A stretch of 6,257 nt of DNA from Deltaproteobacteria bacterium (GCA_026996955.1 JALWJV010000098.1:1-6257); one strand, 5' to 3'. Positions 1 through 6,186 are shown, counted from the stretch's first letter. Notes: generated by a model not told the origin, from the letters alone. Numbers and translations: made by a program.

Positions 1-913
1 AGTCCCTGGAGTAATTACAGACCTGAAAGAGCTGGTGCGCCTGCGTGGAGCAGTCCAGAGAGCGGTTCTTTCCGGTCGCAGAAGTCCAACAACGCTTCAG
101 GCAGGGGCACACAGGTCAGCTTTCAGAGGCAGGGGCCTTGAATTTGACGAGGTGCGTATCTACCAGCCAGGTGATGATGTACGGAGTATTGACTGGCGGG
201 TAACGGCTAGAAGGGGTAAACCCCATACCAAGCTCTTCAGGGAGGAGAGGGAACGCCCTGTGTTGCTTCTGGTTGACCTTAACCCCGGCATGTTTTTCGG
301 TACAAGGCTTCAGTTCAAGTCAGTGCTTGCTGCAAGGGCTGCAGCACTGTTTGCCTGGTCTGCGGTTTCCTGCGGTGACAGGGTAGGGGGCGCCGTATCC
401 GGTGGAATCGGTGTGCGTACGGTGTTGCCCAGGCCAAGACAGGCAGGTGTGCTTGGGCTTCTTCGCACAGTTGTTGAACTTCAGCCAGTGGAGCCTGGTG
501 ATATTGAGCATGGCCGCTTGGACCGCACCCTTGCAGCTATTGAAAAGATGTCCCGTTCAGGAAGTCTGGTTGTTATTCTGAGTGATTTTCGTGAACTTGG
601 AGAGCGTGGCTCAACTCTGCTTCGGGCAATAGCTATGAGAAATGACGTTATTGCATGTCTTATCCATGATTCCCTTGAAAGCACGCCTCCGCCGCCAGGT
701 GTGTATAGATTTGGCTCAAAAAATAACCGGGTTATAGTTGATACATCCCTTACCCAGGTACAAAAGGCGTGGTCACAGCAGTTTTTGCGCCACAGGGAGC
801 ATCTTCAGGCTGTTACCAGGGGGCTTGCAGTAAAGTGGCTGGATTTTCCATCTGATATTCCTGCTCAACGTCTTGTAAGGCGTGCCTTCAACCCGGTGGG
901 GAGGGCTGCATGA
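1..913 (+). CDS. DUF58 domain-containing protein of a MoxR/Bat operon (5' partial)
   Basis: Probable cytosolic DUF58 protein, a family with a degenerate von Willebrand A fold that is typically co-transcribed with a MoxR AAA+ ATPase. Its biochemical role is not firmly established. The frame is open to the left edge (first full codon at base 2, at least 303 residues). The GTG at 35 is only an internal candidate start: the 11 residues before it (ending TDLKEL) match the usual N-terminal helix of the family, so the true start is probably a little upstream. Counting from that GTG, the DUF58 signature is at 34-72: GLEFDEVR, YQPGDDVRSIDW, TARRGKPHTKLFREERER. The VWA-like core follows: strand LLLVD ending in D81, then VVILSDF (D184). 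The metal-site motif normally DxSxS reads D-L-N-P-G, so metal binding may be lost. No membrane segment is seen. The stop overlaps the next start by 4 nt. Family assignment is confident; function is inferred. Confidence 0.93.
   Translation, partial: VPGVITDLKELVRLRGAVQRAVLSGRRSPTTLQAGAHRSAFRGRGLEFDEVRIYQPGDDVRSIDWRVTARRGKPHTKLFREERERPVLLLVDLNPGMFFGTRLQFKSVLAARAAALFAWSAVSCGDRVGGAVSGGIGVRTVLPRPRQAGVLGLLRTVVELQPVEPGDIEHGRLDRTLAAIEKMSRSGSLVVILSDFRELGERGSTLLRAIAMRNDVIACLIHDSLESTPPPPGVYRFGSKNNRVIVDTSLTQVQKAWSQQFLRHREHLQAVTRGLAVKWLDFPSDIPAQRLVRRAFNPVGRAA
899..904 (+). promoter_or_regulatory. Ribosome binding site for the DUF4381 gene
   Basis: GGGAGG lies inside the end of the DUF58 gene, 5 nt before the ATG at 910. 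It supports that start and shows the downstream gene has its own strong Shine-Dalgarno sequence besides the ATGA coupling. Confidence 0.75.
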
Positions 914-1446
914 CTCCTTCTTCCCTGTCATCAATCCCATCAGGGGCCCTGGATGCACTGCGCCCCATCCACGCGCCACCCCCTGTTTCCTGGTGGCCTC
1001 CTGCCCCTGGCTGGTGGGTGCTGTTTTTCATGTTAATTGGGCTGATTGGTGCTTTGGTATGGCTGTATGTGGCAGGAAGGCTAAGGCGTGCAGCCCTTAA
1101 GGAGCTTACAGCCATAGGCGAAGACAGCACGCTTTCACAGAGGGAGTTTGCCCTTGGTGTTTCTCATGTGCTTAAAAGATATGCCATTTGCTGTTTTCCT
1201 GATGAGAATGCAGGGATGCTTTCCGGCAGAAAATGGCTTGAATTTCTTCAGGCCCACGCATCCAGCGGCACTGATTTCCTTTCAGGGACAGGGACGGTCC
1301 TTGGAGAGGGGATTTATGCGCCTGATTGCAAGGTGGATCGCAGGGAACTTCTGAGGCTTGCAAGACGATGGATAAAGGGTGTCAGGTGCAGCAGGTCCAT
1401 GTTTTCAGGGTGTAAAGGGGCTGCCAACAGGGAGGCTGGGACATGA
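910..1446 (+). CDS. DUF4381 domain-containing membrane protein
   Basis: A 178-residue single-span membrane protein of the DUF4381 family, a regular member of MoxR/Bat operons located between the DUF58 and batA genes. The hallmark is at 17-36: LRPIHAPPPVSWWPPAPGWW. One hydrophobic segment follows (about 36-54), then the basic stretch GRLRRAALK. By the positive-inside rule the N terminus is periplasmic and the C-terminal region cytosolic, where it could face the DUF58 protein and MoxR (inference). The C-terminal part carries family-like blocks: HVLKRYAI (87-94), GRKWLEFL (106-113), GEGIYAPD (132-139) and RELLRLARRWIK (145-156). The last 20 residues are poorly conserved in character. The start at 910 is supported by GGGAGG 5 nt upstream and by the 4-nt overlap with the upstream gene; the stop overlaps the batA start in the same way. 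Molecular role unknown. Confidence 0.9.
   Translation: MTPSSLSSIPSGALDALRPIHAPPPVSWWPPAPGWWVLFFMLIGLIGALVWLYVAGRLRRAALKELTAIGEDSTLSQREFALGVSHVLKRYAICCFPDENAGMLSGRKWLEFLQAHASSGTDFLSGTGTVLGEGIYAPDCKVDRRELLRLARRWIKGVRCSRSMFSGCKGAANREAGT
1430..1435 (+). promoter_or_regulatory. Ribosome binding site for batA
   Basis: GGGAGG lies 7 nt before the first of two tandem ATG codons (1443 and 1446). It favours 1443, which also gives the ATGA overlap with the DUF4381 stop; 1446 cannot be excluded. Confidence 0.7.
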
Positions 1447-2474
1447 TGCACATTGCCTGGCCTTGGATATTTATCCTGCTTCCACTTCCCTGGGTTGTAT
1501 GGCGTTTTGTCCCATCGGTAAAAGAAGCGGGGCCTCCTGCCCTCTATGCCCCCTTCGTGGAGGATATTGTTCGCCAATCCGGGATTTCCTGCCGCAGAGG
1601 ATCAAGGCAATGGAGGGCAGTTTTGCTTTCACTTGTGTGGCTCCTGCTTCTCCTTGCTGCCTCAAGGCCCCAGTGGCTTGGAGAGCCTGTGGAGCTTCCG
1701 GAAACAGGCCGTGGCCTTATGCTTGCGGTGGATGTCTCCAAGAGTATGGATACGCCTGACCTTGATCTTGAGGGCAGCCGTGGAACCAGGCTTGATGTTG
1801 TAAAACAGGTGGCTTCTGAGTTTTTAAAAAAACGCAGGGGAGACAGGCTGGGGCTTATCCTTTTTGGCACACGGGCTTACATGCAGGCGCCACTCACCTT
1901 TGACAGAAATACAGTTATAAAATTCCTTAATGATGCCCAGACCGGCATTGCAGGCGACAAAACAGCCATTGGTGACGCCATAGGTCTTGCTGTAAAACGC
2001 CTGATAAAATCAGACAACAAAAAGGCCTGTATCATACTGATCACAGATGGGGCAAACACCGCTGGCACTATTACACCAAGGCGGGCAGCAGAACTTGCAG
2101 CCCAGGCAGGAATAAAGATTTATACAATAGGTGTTGGAGCCAGGCGGATACGAATAAGGGATTTTTTTGGTACTCGCACGGTGAACCCTTCCGCAGACCT
2201 TGATGAAGATATGCTCAGGTATATTGCCAGGGTGACCGGAGGCAGATACTTCAGGGCAACTGACAGAAAGGGCCTTGAGGAGATTTATCACGAGCTTGAC
2301 AAACTTGAGCCGGTAAATGCCGAATCAAAGATGGTGCGGCCTGTTACTGACCTGTTTTATTTCCCGCTTGGGACAGCCTTTGCGCTTACACTGGCATGGG
2401 CATTTTGGGATATTCTTGTTAAAAGCAGGCTGTTTGCACAAGTCAAGGCAAGATTTTCCGGACATGCATCATGA
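1443..2474 (+). CDS. batA: BatA-like VWA domain membrane protein
   Basis: A 343-residue Bat protein (BatA-type) with a von Willebrand factor A domain, anchored in the inner membrane. Membrane segments are at about 8-22, 59-73 and 305-326. Basic residues (R51, R52, R55, R58 before the second span; KSRLFAQVKAR at the end) indicate that the VWA domain at about 92-290 is periplasmic. The metal-ion-dependent adhesion site (MIDAS) is complete: D97-x-S99-x-S101 in AVDVSKSMD, T174 in GDKTAIGDAI, and D202 in LITDGAN. A divalent-metal, ligand-binding VWA fold is therefore likely intact, unlike its two operon partners. Bat proteins were named for Bacteroides aerotolerance, but in other bacteria their role is only loosely linked to envelope stress and assembly. 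Length is normal for the family (roughly 320-350). It is joined by ATGA overlaps to both neighbours. A broader label, VWA domain-containing protein, is the safe alternative. Confidence 0.92.
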   Translation: MMHIAWPWIFILLPLPWVVWRFVPSVKEAGPPALYAPFVEDIVRQSGISCRRGSRQWRAVLLSLVWLLLLLAASRPQWLGEPVELPETGRGLMLAVDVSKSMDTPDLDLEGSRGTRLDVVKQVASEFLKKRRGDRLGLILFGTRAYMQAPLTFDRNTVIKFLNDAQTGIAGDKTAIGDAIGLAVKRLIKSDNKKACIILITDGANTAGTITPRRAAELAAQAGIKIYTIGVGARRIRIRDFFGTRTVNPSADLDEDMLRYIARVTGGRYFRATDRKGLEEIYHELDKLEPVNAESKMVRPVTDLFYFPLGTAFALTLAWAFWDILVKSRLFAQVKARFSGHAS

Positions 2475-4444
2475 TGATAATTCCTCCAGATTTTCATTTT
2501 TTAAGACCCCAGTGGTTTTACGCTCTTATCCCATGTGCGCTGGTGCTTCTGTTTCGCTTCAGGAAAAAGACAGGCCTGCAGCAGCTTGAAAATATCTGTG
2601 ATTCCAGGCTGCTTCAGCACCTTATCCTTGACAGGCCAGGCGCGTCCAGCACTTTGCCACTGGTTGTTCTTGGCTTGTCGTGGCTCATTGCAGTAATAGC
2701 CCTTGCCGGGCCTGCATGGGAAAAGCAGCCCCAACCCGTATTCAGGTTGAAGACAGGCAGGGTTATTGTGCTTGATATGTCGCCTTCCATGATGGCAACT
2801 GACATAAAGCCCTCACGCCTGTCCAGGGCAATTTTCAAGATCAAGGACATGCTTGATGCAGGCAGGGAGGGGTTTACCGGCCTTGTGGCGTTCAGTGGCG
2901 AGCCCTTTACTGTTGTTCCCCTGACCGATGACACTGCAACCATCAAGGCAATGCTTCCAGCGCTTTCCGCAGATATCATGCCGGTTTCCGGGGACAGGGC
3001 TGCCCCTGCCCTGGACATGGCATACAGGCTTCTTGTGCAGGCAGGTATAAAAAGGGGGAGTATTATACTTGTCTCAGACGGTATTTCCGACATGGCTTCC
3101 ACTGTAAATGAGATCAAAAAGATAAGGCAAAAGGGTATAAGGGTTTCTGTGCTTGGAATTGGGACCGAGGCTGGCGCCCCTGTGCCTGATCCTTCCGGTG
3201 GGTTTGCAAAGGATAGTTCTGGAAATACCTATATGGCACGCCTTGATGATGCAGGACTGGGCAAACTGGCAGAAGAAGGTGGCGGAGTTTACGAAAAGAT
3301 AACAACGGATGATTCTGATATACGCAGGATTTTGGCGGAAAACAGCAATACGCCGGGGACTTCATCTGTCAGGGAGAGGAAAGCCCGTGTTGACAAATGG
3401 CAGGATGAAGGTGTGTGGCTTGTGCTGCTGCTTATTCCTGTATGTCTGGCAGCCTTCAGAAGGGGAATGCTCCTAATGCTGACAGTTTCCATGCTGTATC
3501 AGTTCAGTGTAACAGGTCCTGCATTTGCATTTGGCTGGGATGACCTCTGGATGCGCAAGGATCAGCAGGCATGGAGCCAGTACCAGCAGGGCAAGTATGA
3601 TGAGGCGGCAAGGCTTTTTGATGACCCGGAGTATAAGGCAGCAGCACTCTATAAGGCAGGCAAGTACAAGGAGGCTTCAAAACTTCTAAAAGGGCTTGAT
3701 GGCGCCCGCGCGCTCTATAACAGGGGAAACAGCCTGGCCAGGGAGGGGAGGCTTGAAGAGGCGCTTGATGCCTATGAACAGGCCCTGAAGCTTGATCCTG
3801 ATAACAGTGATGCGAGGTTTAACCGTGACCTGGTAAAAAAGATTCTTGAGGATCAGAAGAAACAGCGGCAAGCGCCCCAAAGTAAAAAATCTTCAGGGAG
3901 CAGTAATGATAAAGGCAGGAAGCAGCAGCAAGGTGGAAAGGAAAGCGATAAAGAGGGTAGCCAGGAAAACAAAGGGGAAAAACAGGATAGCCAGGGCATG
4001 CAAAACAGGGATTCTCAGGCAGGTAACAGCGCATCCCAGCGGCTTAATGAAAAGTCAAATGAACCATCTGATAACAACGCTGACACACTGCATGGTGAAG
4101 ACCACCCTGAAAATACAGTAGAAAAACAGAGCAGGGAAGATGACAGAAAATCAGGGCAAGAGAAGGATAGCGAAAAAGGTCAGGCAGCAGGCAAGGAGCA
4201 GCAAAACAAAACCAGTGACAGGAAAAAGCAAGGCGCAGTAAGTCAAAAGAGGCAGCAGGAGGGCGAAAAGGAAACTGCCCGCGCCTTGTCTGGCCGTGAC
4301 TCAGAAAAGGAACCGGAAGTGCAGAAGAGCCAGGAGGAACGGGAGCTTGAACAGTGGCTCAGACAGATACCGGATGATCCCTCAGGGCTTCTCAGGCGTA
4401 AATTTTATCTTGAGCATCAGAGGCGTCTCAGGGGCCTTCGCTAA
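2471..4444 (+). CDS. batB: BatB-BatC fusion: VWA domain, TPR repeats and disordered tail
   Basis: A 657-residue fusion of BatB-type and BatC-type modules. Membrane segments are at about 13-29 and 63-80, then a VWA domain (about 96-290), spans at about 314-328 and 333-354, and three TPR-like repeats (about 363-383, 388-406, 413-442; the last is the best, ALYNRGNSLAREGRLEEALDAYEQALKLDP across 413-442). Basic residues RFRKK (29-33) and RR (330-331) place both the VWA and TPR parts in the periplasm. The MIDAS has D102-x-S104-x-S106 and D203 (VSDG), but the threonine position reads Ala177 in GDRAAPALD, so metal binding may be weak. Residues about 459-628 are rich in K, Q, E, S, D and G and contain no F, W, Y, I or C, so they are disordered. 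The end is ordered again: QWLRQIPDDPSGLLRRKF (628-645), a conserved tail of this fusion family. Shine-Dalgarno is weak (only GGA about 8 nt before ATG), so initiation probably relies on coupling through the ATGA overlap with batA. Tandem ATGs at 2471 and 2474 leave the start uncertain by one codon. Confidence 0.92.
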   Translation: MMIIPPDFHFLRPQWFYALIPCALVLLFRFRKKTGLQQLENICDSRLLQHLILDRPGASSTLPLVVLGLSWLIAVIALAGPAWEKQPQPVFRLKTGRVIVLDMSPSMMATDIKPSRLSRAIFKIKDMLDAGREGFTGLVAFSGEPFTVVPLTDDTATIKAMLPALSADIMPVSGDRAAPALDMAYRLLVQAGIKRGSIILVSDGISDMASTVNEIKKIRQKGIRVSVLGIGTEAGAPVPDPSGGFAKDSSGNTYMARLDDAGLGKLAEEGGGVYEKITTDDSDIRRILAENSNTPGTSSVRERKARVDKWQDEGVWLVLLLIPVCLAAFRRGMLLMLTVSMLYQFSVTGPAFAFGWDDLWMRKDQQAWSQYQQGKYDEAARLFDDPEYKAAALYKAGKYKEASKLLKGLDGARALYNRGNSLAREGRLEEALDAYEQALKLDPDNSDARFNRDLVKKILEDQKKQRQAPQSKKSSGSSNDKGRKQQQGGKESDKEGSQENKGEKQDSQGMQNRDSQAGNSASQRLNEKSNEPSDNNADTLHGEDHPENTVEKQSREDDRKSGQEKDSEKGQAAGKEQQNKTSDRKKQGAVSQKRQQEGEKETARALSGRDSEKEPEVQKSQEERELEQWLRQIPDDPSGLLRRKFYLEHQRRLRGLR

Positions 4445-5307
4445 TCAAGCCTTACCACCAGTACATCACACCTTGCCTTGTGCATTATGCTGTTGGCTGT
4501 AGAGCCTAAAAGGCGCGCAATGCCTTTCCTGCCGTGGGAGCCTGCCACAACAAGATCTGCCTTCTGTGATTCAGCATAGGATATTACAGTGGCAGAGGGA
4601 GAGCCCCAGATCACCTGGGCACTGATTTTATCGTAATCTGCCTTTTTTACCATCTCCTCAAGCCTCTTTTCTGCTGAGTCAAAGAGCTGCTGTTCAAGTT
4701 CAGGATCATACATCGGAAGGGCTGTTCCTGCCCCAAGGAAATCATCAGGATAGACATCGTAAAGCATGAAATTTTCAAAGGCGTGCACCACGGCTACCTT
4801 TGCCTTGTAGAGTCTTGCCAGCTCCACTGCACGGGCTAGGGCCCGTTCTGCATGTGGCGAGAAATCCATTGCCACCACAATATTTTTGTAAGGCAGAAGG
4901 GGTTTTTCTTCTTCCGTTTCCTGGCCGGTTTCATCATTGTCTGCCGGCTCCTTTGCAAGTATCCAGTCCCAGGCCTGTTGTATTTCATTGTGGTTGAAAT
5001 ATTTTACCTCACCACAGGTAAATGCGTCTGCAATTATGGCAAAGAGATGAAACCATGCCTTGTCCCCGACAATTGCGATTTTCTTGAAATCATCCGGGTG
5101 TTTCAGCCCGATCTTGAAGTCTTCCCAAAGCGCCTTTGGCTCCCAACCCTTGAAATTTTCAAACTCAACCAACATTGAGATGGCACCACGCTCGTTGATA
5201 AGTCTTTCAAGCTCAGGGACAAAGTTTTTGTAGTCTTCATCAGTGAGCAGCCCTGTAGCCTTTACAACTACTACTTCATCGTGGGGTGAGGGGATGATCT
5301 GAAGCAT
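4441..5307 (-). CDS. SpoIIAA-like (STAS-type) domain fused to universal stress protein (UspA) domain
   Basis: A 288-residue, soluble, probably cytosolic two-domain protein. Residues 1-118 fit the SpoIIAA-like family (STAS-type fold): VVVVKATGLLTDEDYKNFVP, MLVEFENFKGWEPKALWEDFKIGLKH, and FKKIAIVGDKAW near 73-85. An acidic linker follows (about 119-137, rich in E, D and T). Residues 138-288 are a complete universal stress protein domain starting YKNIVVAMDFSPHAERALARAVELA, with D148 at the usual adenine-contact position. It ends with the ATP-binding loop G256-S-H-G259, nine residues, then S269-T270, followed by CDVLVVR. The G-x2-G-x9-S/T motif suggests an ATP-binding Usp. The SpoIIAA-like part may bind lipid or a protein partner; that is inference. 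The start at 5307 has a strong GGAGGA 6 nt upstream and overlaps the upstream stop by 1 nt (TAATG). Its own stop overlaps the convergent batB-C stop. Confidence 0.93.
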   Translation of the reverse strand: MLQIIPSPHDEVVVVKATGLLTDEDYKNFVPELERLINERGAISMLVEFENFKGWEPKALWEDFKIGLKHPDDFKKIAIVGDKAWFHLFAIIADAFTCGEVKYFNHNEIQQAWDWILAKEPADNDETGQETEEEKPLLPYKNIVVAMDFSPHAERALARAVELARLYKAKVAVVHAFENFMLYDVYPDDFLGAGTALPMYDPELEQQLFDSAEKRLEEMVKKADYDKISAQVIWGSPSATVISYAESQKADLVVAGSHGRKGIARLLGSTANSIMHKARCDVLVVRLD

Positions 5308-5786
5308 TACCTTTCCTCCCTGTGCGAATTTTTGAACCGGTTTTCAAGCCATTTCAACTGCTGTTCAGTCAGTATCTTGCGGGTATCATAGATGCACTTG
5401 AGGTGAACCATGGTTGCCTCTGTCTTAAGGGCCGATATCTCCTTTACAATTGGAAGCAGCTGGTCTGGCTCCATGCCGGTTTTTATTCCGTTTGCCACCT
5501 GTCTTTCCAGGCTGGCGGTCTTCTGGGCAATCCTCCTTATGTCCTGTATTGTCTCCTCCCTTACAACCTTGAGCCATCGTTTCTGTTTGTCAGACAGACC
5601 AAGTTCCGGATCATCCCATACCTTCATGAGCATGGGGGTATAGTGTGGCAGCTGCCCTGTTATAAGGAACGGTTTGTTGGCTATTTTGGGCATTTTGCTG
5701 GCTGTGCTTGATGCCACTGCTGTATTTGTCACAATCAAAATAAGGGATATAAAGATGATTTTGGGAATGGTGTGTTTTATGCGCAT
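5307..5786 (-). CDS. Putative secreted periplasmic protein with LTxxQ-like motifs (CpxP/Spy-like, tentative)
   Basis: A 159-residue protein with a clear signal peptide: basic MRIKHTIPK, hydrophobic core about 10-20 (IIFISLILIVT), and a likely cleavage after AVA (23-25). The mature part is mostly predicted helix and charged. Two motifs resemble the LTxxQ signature of the CpxP/Spy/metal-resistance family: LSDKQKRWL (64-72) and LTEQQLKWL (139-147), at the start and end of the helical region, as in that family. Length (about 135 mature residues) also fits. If correct, it would be a periplasmic chaperone-like or stress/metal-sensing protein, but I cannot confirm the family without a profile search. 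One cysteine (C131) is left after processing. The start at 5786 is supported by GAGGA 7 nt upstream and by the signal peptide beginning there. It is the first gene of a two-gene operon, sharing the TAATG overlap with the SpoIIAA-Usp gene, which suggests linked expression of a periplasmic and a cytosolic stress component. Confidence 0.85.
   Translation of the reverse strand: MRIKHTIPKIIFISLILIVTNTAVASSTASKMPKIANKPFLITGQLPHYTPMLMKVWDDPELGLSDKQKRWLKVVREETIQDIRRIAQKTASLERQVANGIKTGMEPDQLLPIVKEISALKTEATMVHLKCIYDTRKILTEQQLKWLENRFKNSHREER
5314..5319 (-). promoter_or_regulatory. Ribosome binding site for the SpoIIAA-Usp gene
   Basis: Reading leftward, GGAGGA sits 6 nt before the ATG at 5307. It lies within the last codons of the upstream gene and fixes the start of the SpoIIAA-Usp protein. 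Confidence 0.8.
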
Positions 5787-5793
5787 ATTTCTG

Positions 5794-5798
5794 TCCTC
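5794..5798 (-). promoter_or_regulatory. Ribosome binding site for the signal-peptide protein
   Basis: Reading leftward, GAGGA lies 7 nt before the ATG at 5786, which agrees with the signal peptide starting at that codon. Confidence 0.7.
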
Positions 5799-5872
5799 AC
5801 GGTTTATCGTGGAAATGGCTCAAACCTGAAAGCTCAAGGCTTAAAGTTCAAAAAGACAAAAGCTGAACCGCA

Positions 5873-5889
5873 AAGGACGCTAAGGACGC
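5873..5889 (+). repeat. Tandem octamer AAGGACGC, period 9
   Basis: AAGGACGC at 5873-5880 is repeated exactly at 5882-5889 with one T between. It forms most of the left arm of the 21-bp inner stem; the right arm carries diverged complements. Confidence 0.8.
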
Positions 5890-5902
5890 AAAGGGTTTTT
5901 AA

Positions 5903-5935
5903 TTTTTCCCTGTCGGGGTGGCCGACAGGGAAGAA
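5903..5935. repeat. Central hairpin of the palindrome
   Basis: TTCCCTGTCGG (5906-5916) pairs perfectly with CCGACAGGGAA (5922-5932) around a 5-nt loop (GGTGG). Beyond one T/G wobble the stem extends by two more A-T pairs to 5903/5935. Neither direction is followed by a T run, so it does not look like an intrinsic terminator. Confidence 0.85.
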
Positions 5936-6039
5936 ATAATTCCCTTGGTGTTGTTCTTTGCGTTCTTGGCGTCCTTGAGCGAAGCGGGCGGTGAAGGAGT
6001 CATGTTTGCTTTTGAGCTTCCGACTTTGAGCTTTGAGCC

Positions 6040-6082
6040 AACTTTCATGTCAGCGGGTTACAAACCCCATGTCATGAAAGTT
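6040..6082. repeat. Second palindrome (cruciform-like)
   Basis: AACTTTCATG (6040-6049) is the exact inverse of CATGAAAGTT (6073-6082). Between them GGGTT (6055-6059) pairs with AACCC (6063-6067) around a 3-nt loop. It directly abuts the 225-bp palindrome (sharing base 6040). It could be part of the same element, a protein-binding site, or a separate repeat. Confidence 0.65.
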
Positions 6083-6111
6083 TAGTGAACAAAATGTGGA
6101 TAGTCCAGGAG

Positions 6112-6117
6112 ATTATA
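6112..6117 (-). promoter_or_regulatory. Candidate -10 box for the leftward operon
   Basis: Reading leftward there is a perfect TATAAT. No good -35 box is found: at 16-18 nt spacing the best hexamers match TTGACA at only 3 of 6 positions. If used, transcription would start near 6105 and give a leader of about 320 nt that includes both palindromes, upstream of the signal-peptide gene at 5786. Confidence 0.3.
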
Positions 6118-6157
6118 CAATCAGGTTTGACGGATGAAATTTCAGTTAAATCAAAAT

Positions 6158-6186
6158 TTGACACTATTCTTGCAAACTGCTATTTG
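6158..6186 (+). promoter_or_regulatory. Candidate rightward promoter
   Basis: A perfect -35 hexamer TTGACA (6158-6163) is followed, 17 nt on, by TATTTG (6181-6186), a poor -10 box with 3 of 6 matches. The same stretch also reads TGACAC, five bases, TTGCA, close to a sigma-54 site but with the key GG of the -24 box changed to GA. Any target gene would lie beyond the right edge. Confidence 0.25.

Larger units (their letters stand above)
5816..6040. repeat. 225-bp nested imperfect palindrome (REP/MITE-like element)
   Basis: The ends are perfect 9-bp inverted repeats, TGGCTCAAA (5816-5824) and TTTGAGCCA (6032-6040). Inside, AAGCTCAA (5830-5837) mirrors 6012-6019. The segment 5873-5893 mirrors 5956-5976 with 19 of 21 positions complementary, and the two exceptions would be G-U pairs in a + strand RNA. 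At the centre is a perfect hairpin (5906-5916 / 5922-5932). The heptamer TTTGAGC occurs at 6011, 6025 and 6032; its complement is at 5818 and, with one change, at 5832. No coding frame fits. The arms containing CGCAAAGGACGC-type words resemble intergenic palindromes I recall from several environmental proteobacteria, so a dispersed non-coding repeat is likely. No clear target-site duplication is visible. Confidence 0.75.

Noticed and set aside
35..37. GTG at 35 as the true start of the DUF58 gene
   Set aside because: The frame is open upstream and the preceding residues (ending TDLKEL) continue the family's N-terminal helix, so the start most likely lies before the window.
2614..3117. 167-codon frame on the - strand opposite batB
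   Set aside because: It mirrors the VWA coding region, its composition looks like a reverse-frame artefact, and it has no recognisable domain.
4852..5178. 108-codon frame on the + strand opposite the Usp gene
   Set aside because: It is antisense to a well-recognised protein, its translation is low in family-like features, and there is no Shine-Dalgarno sequence.
5903..5935. Hairpin as an intrinsic terminator
   Set aside because: Read rightward it is followed by a GAAATAATT-type sequence, and read leftward by an A-rich tract. Neither side has the needed T run.
5816..6040. CRISPR array
   Set aside because: The repeats are 7-9 nt, arranged as inverted arms without regular spacers of 30 nt or so.
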